A stretch of DNA of 64,000 nt from an uncultured Draconibacterium sp. (GTDB taxonomy: Bacteria; Bacteroidota; Bacteroidia; Bacteroidales; Prolixibacteraceae), in contig NZ_OY776414.1 of the NCBI RefSeq assembly GCF_963675585.1, positions 2,831,001 to 2,895,000 on the forward strand. Direction: 5' to 3'. Positions 45,177-54,649 of this stretch are shown here, one piece after another; within the stretch, counting starts at the first letter, position 1; each line of letters opens with the position of its first letter. Below the pieces are notes generated by a model. It saw only the letters and a program-made list of their open reading frames with translations, made no database searches and was not told the origin of the DNA. A program made the translations under genes and the position numbers.

Positions 45177-45638
45177 CTAGTACTTCATCATACGATCTAT
45201 ATCGCGTTTAGCATCTTTACTTTTTAAGCTTTCGCGTTTATCGTATGTTTTTTTACCGCGGGCAAGTGCAATTTCAAGTTTTGCCAATCCTTTATCGTTT
45301 ACAAAAAGTTTGGTACAAATAATGGTCAAACCCGATTCGCGCACTCTTTTATCCAATTTCAGAATTTCCTTTTTATTCAAAAGCAATTTCCGGTCGCGCT
45401 TAGCCATATGGTTATTACAGGTACCCAGTTCGTATTCGGCAATGTGAAGATTGATTACATAAATCTGCCCATTTATAATCTGGCAATACGAATCGGTCAG
45501 GTTCACTTTTCCATTACGGATTGACTTAATTTCGGTACCAACCAGTTGCATTCCGGCCACAAAACGTTCAATCAACTCGTATTCGAAAGTTGCTTTACGG
45601 TTTTTAATGCTAATATTTTGTTGCGTTTTATGTGCCAT
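45177..45638 (-). CDS. smpB: SsrA-binding protein SmpB
   Basis: 153 residues. Typical beta-barrel core (FEYELIERFVAGMQLVGTEIK, HIAEYELG) and the basic tail RGKKTYDKRESLKSKDAKR, which enters the mRNA channel during trans-translation. The tmRNA itself is not in this window. Confidence 0.96.
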   Translation of the reverse strand: MAHKTQQNISIKNRKATFEYELIERFVAGMQLVGTEIKSIRNGKVNLTDSYCQIINGQIYVINLHIAEYELGTCNNHMAKRDRKLLLNKKEILKLDKRVRESGLTIICTKLFVNDKGLAKLEIALARGKKTYDKRESLKSKDAKRDIDRMMKY

Positions 45639-45647
45639 TATTATTTA

Positions 45648-45705
45648 AAGTCAAAAGTGCAAAGTTAAAAGTCAAAAGTTGAAGGTCAAAAGTTAAAAAA
45701 CAAAG
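45648..45705. repeat. degenerate caaaagttaaaagtc-type repeat
   Basis: Short AAAGTT/AAAAGTC units repeat irregularly between the Yip1 and smpB genes. A related phrase (tttgactttgtactttgaacttt) occurs in the opposite sense at about 45140-45163, on the other side of smpB. No gene is evident. Confidence 0.5.
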
Positions 45706-45751
45706 ATCAATTTTTATTCAATCTTCCTTCAATCAATCTAATTCAATCTAT

Positions 45752-46318
45752 CTAATAATATGCGTTTAACAATTTCGATAATAATATGCTTAAAAAACTA
45801 AATACAAAAAAGTTAACCACAATTGTAATTAAAATGTAGCTGTGTGCTTTATTTTCGGGCAAGGTAACCAGTTCTTTTGCACCTACCCAAAAAAGATAAA
45901 AACTATACATCCCCAAAATATCAACTACGTACAAAAACGGGAATAATCCGGTTATCATTGAAACCAACAACAAAGGAGTGAGAGAATATGCAACCAGTTT
46001 CCGCGCTGTTTGTATGTCTTTTTCACCACCGAAAGTTTTGATCAGTTCATTGGTAAAATACACCCCAATTATGTAGGCCAAAACAAACAGCAGAATCTCG
46101 CGAACAGCTTTTAAAAGTGGATATTCAATAAAGAAATCGGTTCGTTTAAAAAATTCCCCGACAAAAACCACAAGTGCTAATACAAGCAAAAATGGCAACA
46201 AATAGGCAATTATAGTTGTACGATCGCCATCGCTGTTCTTTTTCTCCTGCCAAAACTCAGATGGCTTCAAAATCAACTGTTTTACTTCTGCTACTATTTT
46301 TGAAAACGAAATATCCAT
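45752..46318 (-). CDS. Yip1-family membrane protein
   Basis: 188 residues from the ATG at 46318; a TTG seven codons upstream is a poorer start. Five hydrophobic segments at about 40-60, 75-95, 110-130, 135-155 and 165-185, with the family pattern PSEFWQEKK at the N-terminus. The function of bacterial Yip1-like proteins is unknown. Confidence 0.8.
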   Translation of the reverse strand: MDISFSKIVAEVKQLILKPSEFWQEKKNSDGDRTTIIAYLLPFLLVLALVVFVGEFFKRTDFFIEYPLLKAVREILLFVLAYIIGVYFTNELIKTFGGEKDIQTARKLVAYSLTPLLLVSMITGLFPFLYVVDILGMYSFYLFWVGAKELVTLPENKAHSYILITIVVNFFVFSFLSILLSKLLNAYY

Positions 46319-46436
46319 TCCTTCAAAATTTTGCCGCAAAAATACACTTTTTTAATTTAGCTTTTATTTGAATTCGAAAGATTATACGCGACCAACTCCG
46401 TTGCTTTCTCTGTTTCAAAATGTTGGACACAAATTT

Positions 46437-48467
46437 TCAGACCTGTTCTTTTCGTTTTTTCTCCTGAACCAAATTCTGCAAAGCAAACATTTCATCGCGC
46501 AATCGGGCGGCCTCAATAAAATCGAGATCTTTAGCCGCAGCCTGCATTTGTTTTTTTGTTTTTTCAATGGCTTTTTCCAAACCGGCAACACTCATATACT
46601 GTACAACCGGATCAGCAGCAATATCAGGCTGTCCCATTCCGCCCTCGTACTCGGGCTTTTTATCGCTACGGTATTCGTAACCAATTATTTCGCGGGTTGG
46701 CTTAATTATTTGTTGTGGAGTTATGTTGTTCTCTTCGTTGTATTTTAATTGTTTTTCGCGGCGGTAATTGGTTGAATCAATGGTTTTTTGCATCGATTTG
46801 GTAACTTTATCCGCATACATAATTACCATTCCATTTACATTTCGTGCCGCACGCCCGGCTGTTTGAGTAAGCGAACGCTCAGACCGTAAAAATCCTTCTT
46901 TATCAGCATCTAAAATAGCCACCAGCGATACTTCAGGCAAGTCTAATCCTTCGCGTAAAAGGTTGATTCCAACCAAAACATCAAATTCTCCGTTTCGCAG
47001 TTGTTCCAAAATTTCAATTCGTTCCATTGTATCAACATCCGAATGAATGTATCGGGTTTTTACTCCCATATTTACAAGGTATTTCGAAAGTTCTTCGGCC
47101 ATTCTTTTGGTAAGCGTGGTAACCAAAACACGTTCATTTTTTTCGATACGTAAGTTAATTTCGTGCATTAAATCATCAATTTGATTTGCACTGGGGCGCA
47201 CATCAATTACCGGATCGAGTAATCCGGTTGGACGTATTATTTGCTCCACAACTACCCCTTCGCATTTTTCCAGTTCGTAATCGGCGGGAGTGGCACTCAC
47301 ATAAATGGTTTGTTTTACCAAGCCCTCAAACTCCTCAAATTTTAGGGGACGGTTGTCGATTGCTGCCGGAAGTCTGAAACCAAATTCAACCAGGTTTGTT
47401 TTACGCGAATTATCGCCACCATACATGGCTCTGATCTGCGAAATCGTTACGTGACTTTCGTCGATAACACATAAAAAATCTTCCGGAAAATAATCGAGCA
47501 AACAGAAAGGCCGCGAACCGGGTTCTCTCCCATCAAAATAACGCGAATAATTCTCAATACCCGGACAATAGCCCAGTTCCCGCATCATTTCCATGTCGTA
47601 TTCGGTACGTTCTAAAATACGTTTTGCTTCCAGTGGTTTGCCTATTTCTTTAAAAAAATCAACCTGTTTCACCAGGTCATCCTGAATTTGTCGGATTGAA
47701 GATTGCATTCGGTCTTTTGTGGTAACAAAAATGTTTGCCGGGTAAATTATTATTTCATCCAGCGACTGAATGGTGTGTCCGGTTTCAGGATCAAAACTTG
47801 CAATTTCTTCAATTTCGTCGCCCCAAAGTGTAATACGCACCCCTTCATCGGCATAAGCCGGATAAATATCCACAGTATCTCCTTTTACCCTGAAATTTCC
47901 ACGTTGAAAGTCTACTTCACTTCGAGAATAAAGCGCATCAACCAACTGCCGCAGCATTGCATTTCGCGACACATTTTGCCCCACTTTTAATTCGGTTATA
48001 TTCTCATGAAAATCCTGCGGATTCCCGATTCCATACAAACACGACACCGACGAAACAACAATAACATCGCGTCTTCCCGACAACAATGCAGAAGTTGCAC
48101 TCAATCTTAGTTTTTCAATGTCCTTATTTATCGAAAGATCTTTTTCAATATAGGTATCGGTAGTGGGCAAGTAAGCTTCAGGCTGATAATAATCGTAATA
48201 CGACACAAAATATTCGACAGCATTTTCGGGGAAAAACTGTTTCATTTCGCTGTAAAGCTGAGCGGCAAGTGTTTTATTGTGACTTAAAACCAAAGTTGGA
48301 CGTTTTACCTCCTTAATCACATTGGCAACAGTAAATGTTTTTCCCGACCCGGTTACGCCCAGCAAAGTCTGAAATCGTTCGCCACTTTCAACACCGGCAG
48401 CAAGCTGTTTTATTGCTTCCGGCTGATCGCCAGTGGGTTGATAATCTGATACTACTTTAAAATCCAT
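46437..48467 (-). CDS. uvrB: excinuclease ABC subunit B
   Basis: 676 residues, full length. Walker A GVTGSGKT at about 39-46, beta-hairpin YYDYYQPEAYLP, helicase motif DESH, motif VI region QTAGRAARN, and a C-terminal UVR domain (EKTKKQMQAAAKDLDFIEAARLRDE) that contacts UvrC. It verifies damage and loads UvrC in nucleotide excision repair. Confidence 0.97.
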   Translation of the reverse strand: MDFKVVSDYQPTGDQPEAIKQLAAGVESGERFQTLLGVTGSGKTFTVANVIKEVKRPTLVLSHNKTLAAQLYSEMKQFFPENAVEYFVSYYDYYQPEAYLPTTDTYIEKDLSINKDIEKLRLSATSALLSGRRDVIVVSSVSCLYGIGNPQDFHENITELKVGQNVSRNAMLRQLVDALYSRSEVDFQRGNFRVKGDTVDIYPAYADEGVRITLWGDEIEEIASFDPETGHTIQSLDEIIIYPANIFVTTKDRMQSSIRQIQDDLVKQVDFFKEIGKPLEAKRILERTEYDMEMMRELGYCPGIENYSRYFDGREPGSRPFCLLDYFPEDFLCVIDESHVTISQIRAMYGGDNSRKTNLVEFGFRLPAAIDNRPLKFEEFEGLVKQTIYVSATPADYELEKCEGVVVEQIIRPTGLLDPVIDVRPSANQIDDLMHEINLRIEKNERVLVTTLTKRMAEELSKYLVNMGVKTRYIHSDVDTMERIEILEQLRNGEFDVLVGINLLREGLDLPEVSLVAILDADKEGFLRSERSLTQTAGRAARNVNGMVIMYADKVTKSMQKTIDSTNYRREKQLKYNEENNITPQQIIKPTREIIGYEYRSDKKPEYEGGMGQPDIAADPVVQYMSVAGLEKAIEKTKKQMQAAAKDLDFIEAARLRDEMFALQNLVQEKKRKEQV

Positions 48468-48537
48468 TAGGCGAATATAGGCAAAATTGAAGTGAAAATT
48501 AATCCTTACTTTCTGTTCCGTACTATACTATTTTTTC

Positions 48538-48545
48538 TATTTTTG
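48538..48545 (+). promoter_or_regulatory. Bacteroidota -7 box upstream of the barrel/lipoprotein pair
   Basis: TATTTTTG matches TAnnTTTG exactly, 68 bp before the start codon. No clear -33 TTTG is seen at the right spacing, and the surroundings are T-rich, so chance is possible. Confidence 0.35.
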
Positions 48546-48613
48546 CTTTTAACCATTAAATAGCAATAATTGAGTAAGTGTTTGGACGCCTTCTCAATTG
48601 AAATACATAAAAT

Positions 48614-49318
48614 ATGAATTGGATTAATCGAATAGGTTTAATCGCAGTGCTGATGTGCACAATTTCTTTCGCCCGGGCTCAGGGAACTGAATCAACGAAT
48701 TACAGGAATACCACAAACAGAGGACTTTATCTTGGTGCTTCTGCTTCTACCAATGGCTGGGGATTTAATGCGCGATATGCTTTAAACGACAAGTTTTCGC
48801 TGAAAACCGGTTACGAAAACTTATCATTATCATATACGTTTAACTTTAACGAATACGAAATAGAATACGATGCCGATCTGGATTTTAAAACCGGAGGAAT
48901 TTTGGCGCTGCTAGATTTTAGTTATACACGAAATTTGTATTTGTCAGGAGGTTTAGTTTTTACGGCATTTAATGCTGAAGTTAATGGAAATGCAGTTAGT
49001 GATTTACACTACGGAGACATAGTTATTCCGGCTGAAGACATTGGTACATTTAAATTTGTTGCAGAACCCGGTCTAAAAGTTTCGCCATACATTGGCGCAG
49101 GTTACCAGGCATTTATGGGAAAACGTGACGGAGTGGTATTTAATTTCGAAACCGGACTTTATTATATGGGAGCACCTGATTTTACAATTGAAGCAGACGG
49201 ACTGCTGGCACCAACCGGCGATCCGGCATTTGGGCAGGAAGAATACCTGGAAAGCCAGTTTGATGCCTACAAAATTTATCCTGTTATTAAGTTAAATCTG
49301 GCTTTCAAGATTTTTTAA
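48614..49318 (+). CDS. outer-membrane beta-barrel protein
   Basis: 234 residues. Signal peptide (MNWINRIGLIAVLMCTISF, cleavage at ARAQ-GT), then alternating strands rich in aromatic residues (GLYLGASASTNGWGFNARYAL, KTGYENLSLSYTFNF) and a C-terminal strand ending LAFKIF. This pattern fits a small barrel of OmpA/porin-like type. No named family was recognised. It is followed after 18 bp by a lipoprotein gene. Confidence 0.75.
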   Translation: MNWINRIGLIAVLMCTISFARAQGTESTNYRNTTNRGLYLGASASTNGWGFNARYALNDKFSLKTGYENLSLSYTFNFNEYEIEYDADLDFKTGGILALLDFSYTRNLYLSGGLVFTAFNAEVNGNAVSDLHYGDIVIPAEDIGTFKFVAEPGLKVSPYIGAGYQAFMGKRDGVVFNFETGLYYMGAPDFTIEADGLLAPTGDPAFGQEEYLESQFDAYKIYPVIKLNLAFKIF

Positions 49319-49336
49319 CCTTTAAATTCATTGACT

Positions 49337-50959
49337 ATGAAAAATAATGTAAATAATTGGAAACTTGTATTGTTCGCAATACTGATAAGCATATTTTCGG
49401 GATGTGGAGAAATGTTAGATGATCCAACAATTGACAAAAAAACAGGAGAAGACATCAATTTGCTAATTGTTGATTTTAACTTTTTTACCACACGGGTAAA
49501 CTACAAACTTGTTGATGTATCGGACAATTCGCTGGTTACATCGCCAGCAAAAATTTGGTTTACCGGAGCAAATTCAAATGACGTTGTAAACTTTGCCGGC
49601 GAAAAGAACGAAACTTATACAACTTCTCAAGGTTCCATGGAATTGACCTTCGATCCGAATGTACCTGTTTCTGCAAGTTCGCCTCTTGAAATAACCGTTC
49701 ATGTTGAGGTAGCCGGCTACCAGGACTTTTCGCAAGGAATTCAGATTAACAGTGAAGGGAAAAAAACCTTTGAACTTTTATTGACAAAAGAAAGCAGCGG
49801 CAATGATGATGTTTTAACCGGAACCGAAGATGACGACTCGTTTGTATTTTCAATTGCAGGAATGATGAAATCGGCTGCGGTGGAACAATCATACGCTATT
49901 TCATATAAAATTACCAAAAGCGATGTATTAAAGTTTAAGGATTATTACGGGCAACTCATATTTTTGAACGAGGCTGAAATGATGGAAGCCTACAACAACG
50001 ATCCGGAGCACTTTTTATTAATGACAGTAAAAAAATACAATCAACATCCGCTAACTATTGACCGTTTACTTGTTGACGGAACAAGCCAGATGGTATCGTT
50101 TCAGAAACTGGAAACGGGAACTATTCTTGATCTTAGTCTTGGCGGCCGAAAAGTAACCAATTTAAATGGTGGCGTTATTACCCAATCAGGAACTTACACC
50201 GGGCAACCACAACCGGATGTATTCGGTTTTGCTGCATTTAATACCGATGCCTGGGAAATTTTAGGTACAACGATAAACCACAGCACTTTAAACTCAAAAT
50301 ATACTTTAAGCAGCGCTTCTCTTGAAGTTCTGTGTGCAACAGGTGCCAGTATCAAGTTTGCTTCAAATGCAATTAGCAGCTTTTCAATTGATGCCGATTT
50401 TTACGATGAAAACGAGGATCTTATCATTACAAAAAATTTCAAAGGAGATTTCCCTGAAACATTTATTTTGGAAAATGTTCCGGCTAATAGTGCCACAGCT
50501 GTTTTCCGCACAAATAATCCTGCATTTAAAACCATACCATCGTTGGCAATTGAGACATTATGCAGCGGTACATACGAAGTGGATGTGGAAGCAGCCGATG
50601 GATATGAGGAATATCAAATTGCTCTAAAAGCTTTATGCTCCGACAACAAATCGGTTGCTGTAGCACCAACTTACAGTGGTGAAGTAAGAATTGTAAACTC
50701 TGGCGATCCGTGGCAGGGAGTTGACATGAAAGGAGGAATTGTGAATATTCTGGCCAAGCCGGATCAGGAATACGAAATGCGCTTGCTTTGGAACGACGAA
50801 TACGAAACCACCACATTCTCAACTAAGTTTGATTCAAATGGTGATTACATTAATACCACAGGTTTGGATATAACCACAGAAGTAATGGATGATGGTCGGA
50901 CCAGAATAAAAGTGGAGCACGTTTTTAAACAAAGTATTTGTGACGATATGGGCTGGTAA
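49337..50959 (+). CDS. hypothetical lipoprotein, secreted beta-rich
   Basis: 540 residues from the ATG at 49337; the TTG two codons earlier is not needed. Lipobox ISIFSGC-GEM puts the lipidated cysteine at about residue 23. The body is beta-rich with Ig-like stretches (for example SPLEITVHVEVAGYQDF) and four or more cysteines in the C-terminal third (LCATG, TLCSGTYE, ALCSDNK, SICDDMGW). No family recognised. It is paired with the barrel gene and the two are probably co-expressed at the outer membrane. Confidence 0.8.
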   Translation: MKNNVNNWKLVLFAILISIFSGCGEMLDDPTIDKKTGEDINLLIVDFNFFTTRVNYKLVDVSDNSLVTSPAKIWFTGANSNDVVNFAGEKNETYTTSQGSMELTFDPNVPVSASSPLEITVHVEVAGYQDFSQGIQINSEGKKTFELLLTKESSGNDDVLTGTEDDDSFVFSIAGMMKSAAVEQSYAISYKITKSDVLKFKDYYGQLIFLNEAEMMEAYNNDPEHFLLMTVKKYNQHPLTIDRLLVDGTSQMVSFQKLETGTILDLSLGGRKVTNLNGGVITQSGTYTGQPQPDVFGFAAFNTDAWEILGTTINHSTLNSKYTLSSASLEVLCATGASIKFASNAISSFSIDADFYDENEDLIITKNFKGDFPETFILENVPANSATAVFRTNNPAFKTIPSLAIETLCSGTYEVDVEAADGYEEYQIALKALCSDNKSVAVAPTYSGEVRIVNSGDPWQGVDMKGGIVNILAKPDQEYEMRLLWNDEYETTTFSTKFDSNGDYINTTGLDITTEVMDDGRTRIKVEHVFKQSICDDMGW

Positions 50960-50980
50960 AACAAAGTGATTAGTCAGTGG

Positions 50981-51037
50981 TCAGTGGTCATTTTTATTGC
51001 AGAACTTACAAGTTTGAGCGATAAAAATGGCCACTGA
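50981..51037. terminator. inverted repeat between convergent genes
   Basis: 20-bp arms 50981-51000 and 51018-51037 pair with two G-U wobbles and a 17-nt loop. It lies between two convergent genes and probably ends transcription from both sides, although there is no strong T-run. Confidence 0.5.
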
Positions 51038-51102
51038 TTATTTATAAAAAACGAAAGGTCCGGAACTACTTCATTTCCTGAAAAACCAATTCACTTGTAC
51101 GA

Positions 51103-51711
51103 TTAAATGGGTTGACCTATGGTTACATCATAAAAATCGGTAACCAATGTTGCCATCATTCCTCCGGCACGGGCTGCCTGCATTCCGGGCTCGCCATCTT
51201 CAAAAACCTGGCAAAATTCGGGAGCAACTCCCATTTTAGCAGCACACATCAAAAATGTTTCGGGGTCTGGTTTCGAATGCTGCACATCTTCCGCTGAAAC
51301 TAAAATATCAAAATACTTATCGAGGCCCAATATTTCCATTGTTTTCCAGGCCAGGCGATGATAACCCCCGGTACCAATTGCCATGGGTAATTTGCCATAA
51401 TATTGTTTTGCCAACTCAACCACCGGCTCAATTGGTTTCATTTTATGCATAATCTTTTCGTACTCAGCTTCCTTAAAATGTCCCACTTCTTCAGGGTGCA
51501 TTTGAGTACCAAAAATCTCGTTCAGTTTTGCAATCGTACCCACAGCAGGAATTCCGGCCAAAGAAGCAAAAAGCTCTGGCGAAAAATCGATACCGTAATC
51601 AATCAGAATATTTTTATAAGCCCAGTAATGAACCGGCATTGTGTCGGCCAGAGTTCCATCTAAATCAAAAATTAAGGCTTTCGCCTTTGGATTTACTTCT
51701 AATTTTTTCAC
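51103..51711 (-). CDS. HAD-family phosphatase, beta-phosphoglucomutase-like
   Basis: 202 residues. Nucleophile aspartate in IFDLDGTLADT, cap domain at about 18-85, motif II threonine in IGTGG, lysine in HSKPDPETF, motif IV in FEDGEPGMQAA. The start is GTG at 51711, with no ATG before the upstream stop. The substrate is probably a sugar phosphate or similar small phosphate ester; it cannot be fixed from sequence alone. Confidence 0.88.
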   Translation of the reverse strand: MKKLEVNPKAKALIFDLDGTLADTMPVHYWAYKNILIDYGIDFSPELFASLAGIPAVGTIAKLNEIFGTQMHPEEVGHFKEAEYEKIMHKMKPIEPVVELAKQYYGKLPMAIGTGGYHRLAWKTMEILGLDKYFDILVSAEDVQHSKPDPETFLMCAAKMGVAPEFCQVFEDGEPGMQAARAGGMMATLVTDFYDVTIGQPI

Positions 51712-51820
51712 ATCAATAACATTTCTCGAATCGAAATTAGTCTTTTATTTTTCGCTTTCTTTACACTGTTTTTAGTTTTAATAAATATTTCAAACTTTGT
51801 TGCCGTTAAATTAATATTCC

Positions 51821-52240
51821 ATGAACGATTCATTCTTATACACCATCCCTCAGTGGTTTGTTTTTGCTGGGCTTTTTATGATTATTTATGGTTGGGTTGA
51901 AAGCAAAAAATCGTTTCGCCTGATCGGAATTTCCATATTTATATTGTTGGGAATTTATTCGCTGGCGATCCTGCTTGGCGACTACCTGACAATTGGCAAC
52001 TATTTAACACCCGAAGAAGTTGTTAGTGAAGAACTTGATGGCGATATATTAAATGAAGTTCCGTTTCAGGCCAAATTACTACCGGCTTACTGGAGCTTTC
52101 TTCTTTCATCGGTTTTGGCCATTCCCAGTCTACTACTCGACTGGAAAGACAAAAAATACGCACGAACCTTTATTGTTATTACCGGGCTGGTTGCCTTAAT
52201 TGGTTTCTTTGTTGTAGTGGGTACAATTCGGAGTATGTAA
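51821..52240 (+). CDS. small integral membrane protein, unknown
   Basis: 139 residues with four hydrophobic segments at about 9-27, 32-52, 86-104 and 114-135. The loop between the second and third is acidic (TPEEVVSEELDGD). No family recognised. It stands 140 bp before the aminotransferase gene. Confidence 0.7.
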   Translation: MNDSFLYTIPQWFVFAGLFMIIYGWVESKKSFRLIGISIFILLGIYSLAILLGDYLTIGNYLTPEEVVSEELDGDILNEVPFQAKLLPAYWSFLLSSVLAIPSLLLDWKDKKYARTFIVITGLVALIGFFVVVGTIRSM

Positions 52241-52380
52241 AACCAAACGCGCCTTTCTGCTTTCAATATGTTAGCATTTTATCAAAAATAGAATCAAGTT
52301 GCAAACAACTATGCGCAAATAAATTACCAATTTTCTATCTTGCGCAAAATTACAGTTATAACAGATTTAAACTATTTATT

Positions 52381-53673
52381 ATGAATCCACAGGCAGCTGA
52401 ATTAAACAGCGTTATTCAAGAAAAGAGCCCGGTTGTTTTTGACCTTCTTTCTGAAAGAGGTAAAAATATTTTCTTTCCTAAAAAGGGAATTTTAGGACAA
52501 ACCGCCGAAGCAAAGGGAACAAAGATAAACGCTACAATTGGAGCCGCTATCGAAGATGATGGTACGCCAATGCGTTTGGAAGCTGTGGCTTCAAAGATCA
52601 ATTTAGATCCGGCACTGGTTTTTCCTTACGCGCCAAGCTTTGGTCGTCCTGACATTCGTGCCAAATGGAAAACAATGATTTACGAAAAAAATCCATCGCT
52701 GAATGGTGTTGAATTGAGTTTACCCGTTGTAACCAATGCACTTACACACGGAATTAGCATGGCAGGTTATATGTTTGCCGATGCAGCTGACGAGATTATT
52801 GTTCCCGATCTATTTTGGGGAAATTACAACCTGACACTTACCAATGCATACGGTTGTGCTCTTGTAAAATTTAACCTGTTTAAAAACGGCAATTTCGATT
52901 TGGAAGCTTTTGAAGCAAAGCTGAACGAAGGTGGTATTGGGAAAAAAGTTGTCATCTTAAACTTCCCCAATAATCCCTCGGGTTACACGCCTACAAACGA
53001 AGAACAAGATGCCATTGTTGCTATCATAAAAAAAGCAGCAGAAGCAGGAAATAAGATTGTTGCAATTACCGACGATGCTTATTTTGGATTGGTATACGAA
53101 GAAGGAATTGCACAGGAAAGTATTTTTGCTCCTTTAAGTCAGTTACACGAAAATGTTTTGGCTGTTAAAATTGATGGCGCCACAAAAGAAGATTACGTTT
53201 GGGGTTTCCGTGTTGGTTTTATTACCTACGGAATAAAAGGTGGCGATGCAGCTCTTTATAGTGCGCTTGAGTCCAAAACTGCCGGAGCCATTCGTGGAAA
53301 CATCTCGAATGCAGCAAATATTTCACAATCGTTATTGCTTACTGCTTTCGAAAGTGAAGAATATGCAAGTCAGAAAGAAGCCAAATATACGATTATGAAA
53401 AATCGTTACGATGCTGTAAAAGAAGCTTTAACTGAAGAGAAATACAAAGAATACTTTGAAGCGATTCCATATAACTCGGGCTATTTTATGTGTGTTCAGT
53501 TGGCCGATGGTTTGGTAGGTGACGAAGTTCGCCAGGTATTGATTGAAAAATACAGCATTGGTCTAATTGCTTTAGGAAACGTACTTCGCGTAGCCTATTC
53601 AGCAGTTGCGGCCAGCGACGTTAAAGAAATGTTTGAAGGCATTTATTTGGCATGTAAAGACTGTAAAAAGTAA
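52381..53673 (+). CDS. PLP-dependent aminotransferase, class I/II
   Basis: 430 residues. Substrate and cofactor motifs are visible: NFPNNPSGY in the middle, TDDAYFGLVY for the PLP ring contact, and the Schiff-base lysine in KIDGATKEDYVWGFRVGF. The substrate is unknown; it resembles the aspartate-aminotransferase superfamily forms common in Bacteroidota. It ends in a strong terminator. Confidence 0.9.
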   Translation: MNPQAAELNSVIQEKSPVVFDLLSERGKNIFFPKKGILGQTAEAKGTKINATIGAAIEDDGTPMRLEAVASKINLDPALVFPYAPSFGRPDIRAKWKTMIYEKNPSLNGVELSLPVVTNALTHGISMAGYMFADAADEIIVPDLFWGNYNLTLTNAYGCALVKFNLFKNGNFDLEAFEAKLNEGGIGKKVVILNFPNNPSGYTPTNEEQDAIVAIIKKAAEAGNKIVAITDDAYFGLVYEEGIAQESIFAPLSQLHENVLAVKIDGATKEDYVWGFRVGFITYGIKGGDAALYSALESKTAGAIRGNISNAANISQSLLLTAFESEEYASQKEAKYTIMKNRYDAVKEALTEEKYKEYFEAIPYNSGYFMCVQLADGLVGDEVRQVLIEKYSIGLIALGNVLRVAYSAVAASDVKEMFEGIYLACKDCKK

Positions 53674-53699
53674 GAAACAACACAATCAAAATATAGTAA

Positions 53700-53737
53700 G
53701 AAAGCCGTTTCATTTTTATTGAAACGGCTTTCTTTTT
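53700..53737 (+). terminator. rho-independent terminator after the aminotransferase
   Basis: A perfect 13-bp stem (53700-53712 with 53720-53732, loop of 7) followed by five T residues, 26 bp after the stop codon. The stem is symmetric enough to act on the opposite strand too. Confidence 0.85.
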
Positions 53738-53837
53738 GCACTAAACTATCATAAGTGCTGTCATTACGAATAAAATGAGAAATCTGGAGCACTTGTGAAA
53801 AAATCAGATTTGCACTGCACCTTTTTCGAAATAAGAG

Positions 53838-54461
53838 CTAAAACATATTTTTCAATTCCTCAAACTTTATCATTTCCACACCAAGTTTCTTCCAATTCTC
53901 AAATGGCAAAGGAATATTGGGTAGTTCTTTAATTGCATCTTCAACAACATACACTTTTTCAACCCTTTTTGCCAAGCCAAGCACAGCATCGTTTACACAT
54001 ACATTGGTAGTTACGCCATAAACTACCACAACTTTTGGAGCAAGTATTTCTACAATTGATTCGGTGTGCGGGTTACCGGCAAAAACGTCAAAAGCATCTT
54101 TTCGAATCACAATGTTTCGTTTCGTTTTCACTTCATCCAAAGTCAGGTAAACTTTATCCCAGTCAAAAGTCACCGGATCATCAGGATCTGTTTCTATTAC
54201 ATACCCTGCTCCTCGCGTATTTGCCATACAGTGTTCCGGGAAAGTGGATATAAAATCAGGCGCATCAGATAGTTCTGCCGAATTCGTATAGTGAAAATCG
54301 GCTGTATTTATCACTCTATAATTTTTTTTAGCTGCCAGCTTTGTTAATGCATTCCAGGTTGCTTTTAACTTTTCGGCTCCCGGCACATAAAGTTTGCCTG
54401 CAGGCTCAACAAAGTCGAACTGTGTATCAACATTCCAGAAAAGCACATCTGTGTTGGTCAT
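53838..54461 (-). CDS. isochorismatase-family cysteine hydrolase (nicotinamidase-like)
   Basis: 207 residues. The triad is visible: aspartate in NVDTQFDF, lysine in VIRKDAFDVF, cysteine in YGVTTNVCVNDAV. The family hydrolyses amides such as nicotinamide or isochorismate-type vinyl ethers. Metal ligands of true nicotinamidase (DxHxxN-like, here TADFHYTNSAE) are partly recognisable, so nicotinamidase is possible. Confidence 0.86.
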   Translation of the reverse strand: MTNTDVLFWNVDTQFDFVEPAGKLYVPGAEKLKATWNALTKLAAKKNYRVINTADFHYTNSAELSDAPDFISTFPEHCMANTRGAGYVIETDPDDPVTFDWDKVYLTLDEVKTKRNIVIRKDAFDVFAGNPHTESIVEILAPKVVVVYGVTTNVCVNDAVLGLAKRVEKVYVVEDAIKELPNIPLPFENWKKLGVEMIKFEELKNMF

Positions 54462-54649
54462 AATTATAGTTTTATACCACTAAAATTATTTAAAAAAACT
54501 TTAATGCAGACTGAATTCTTCGCTTTTCAGTTAAATTAGCGAACAAAATATCACCCAAAGTGTAATTAAAAGAGTCAATACTTTACTGACAATTTGCTTA
54601 ATAGTATGAATTATCCCCAAAAAAAATTATGGGTTAAAAAAATAAAAAT

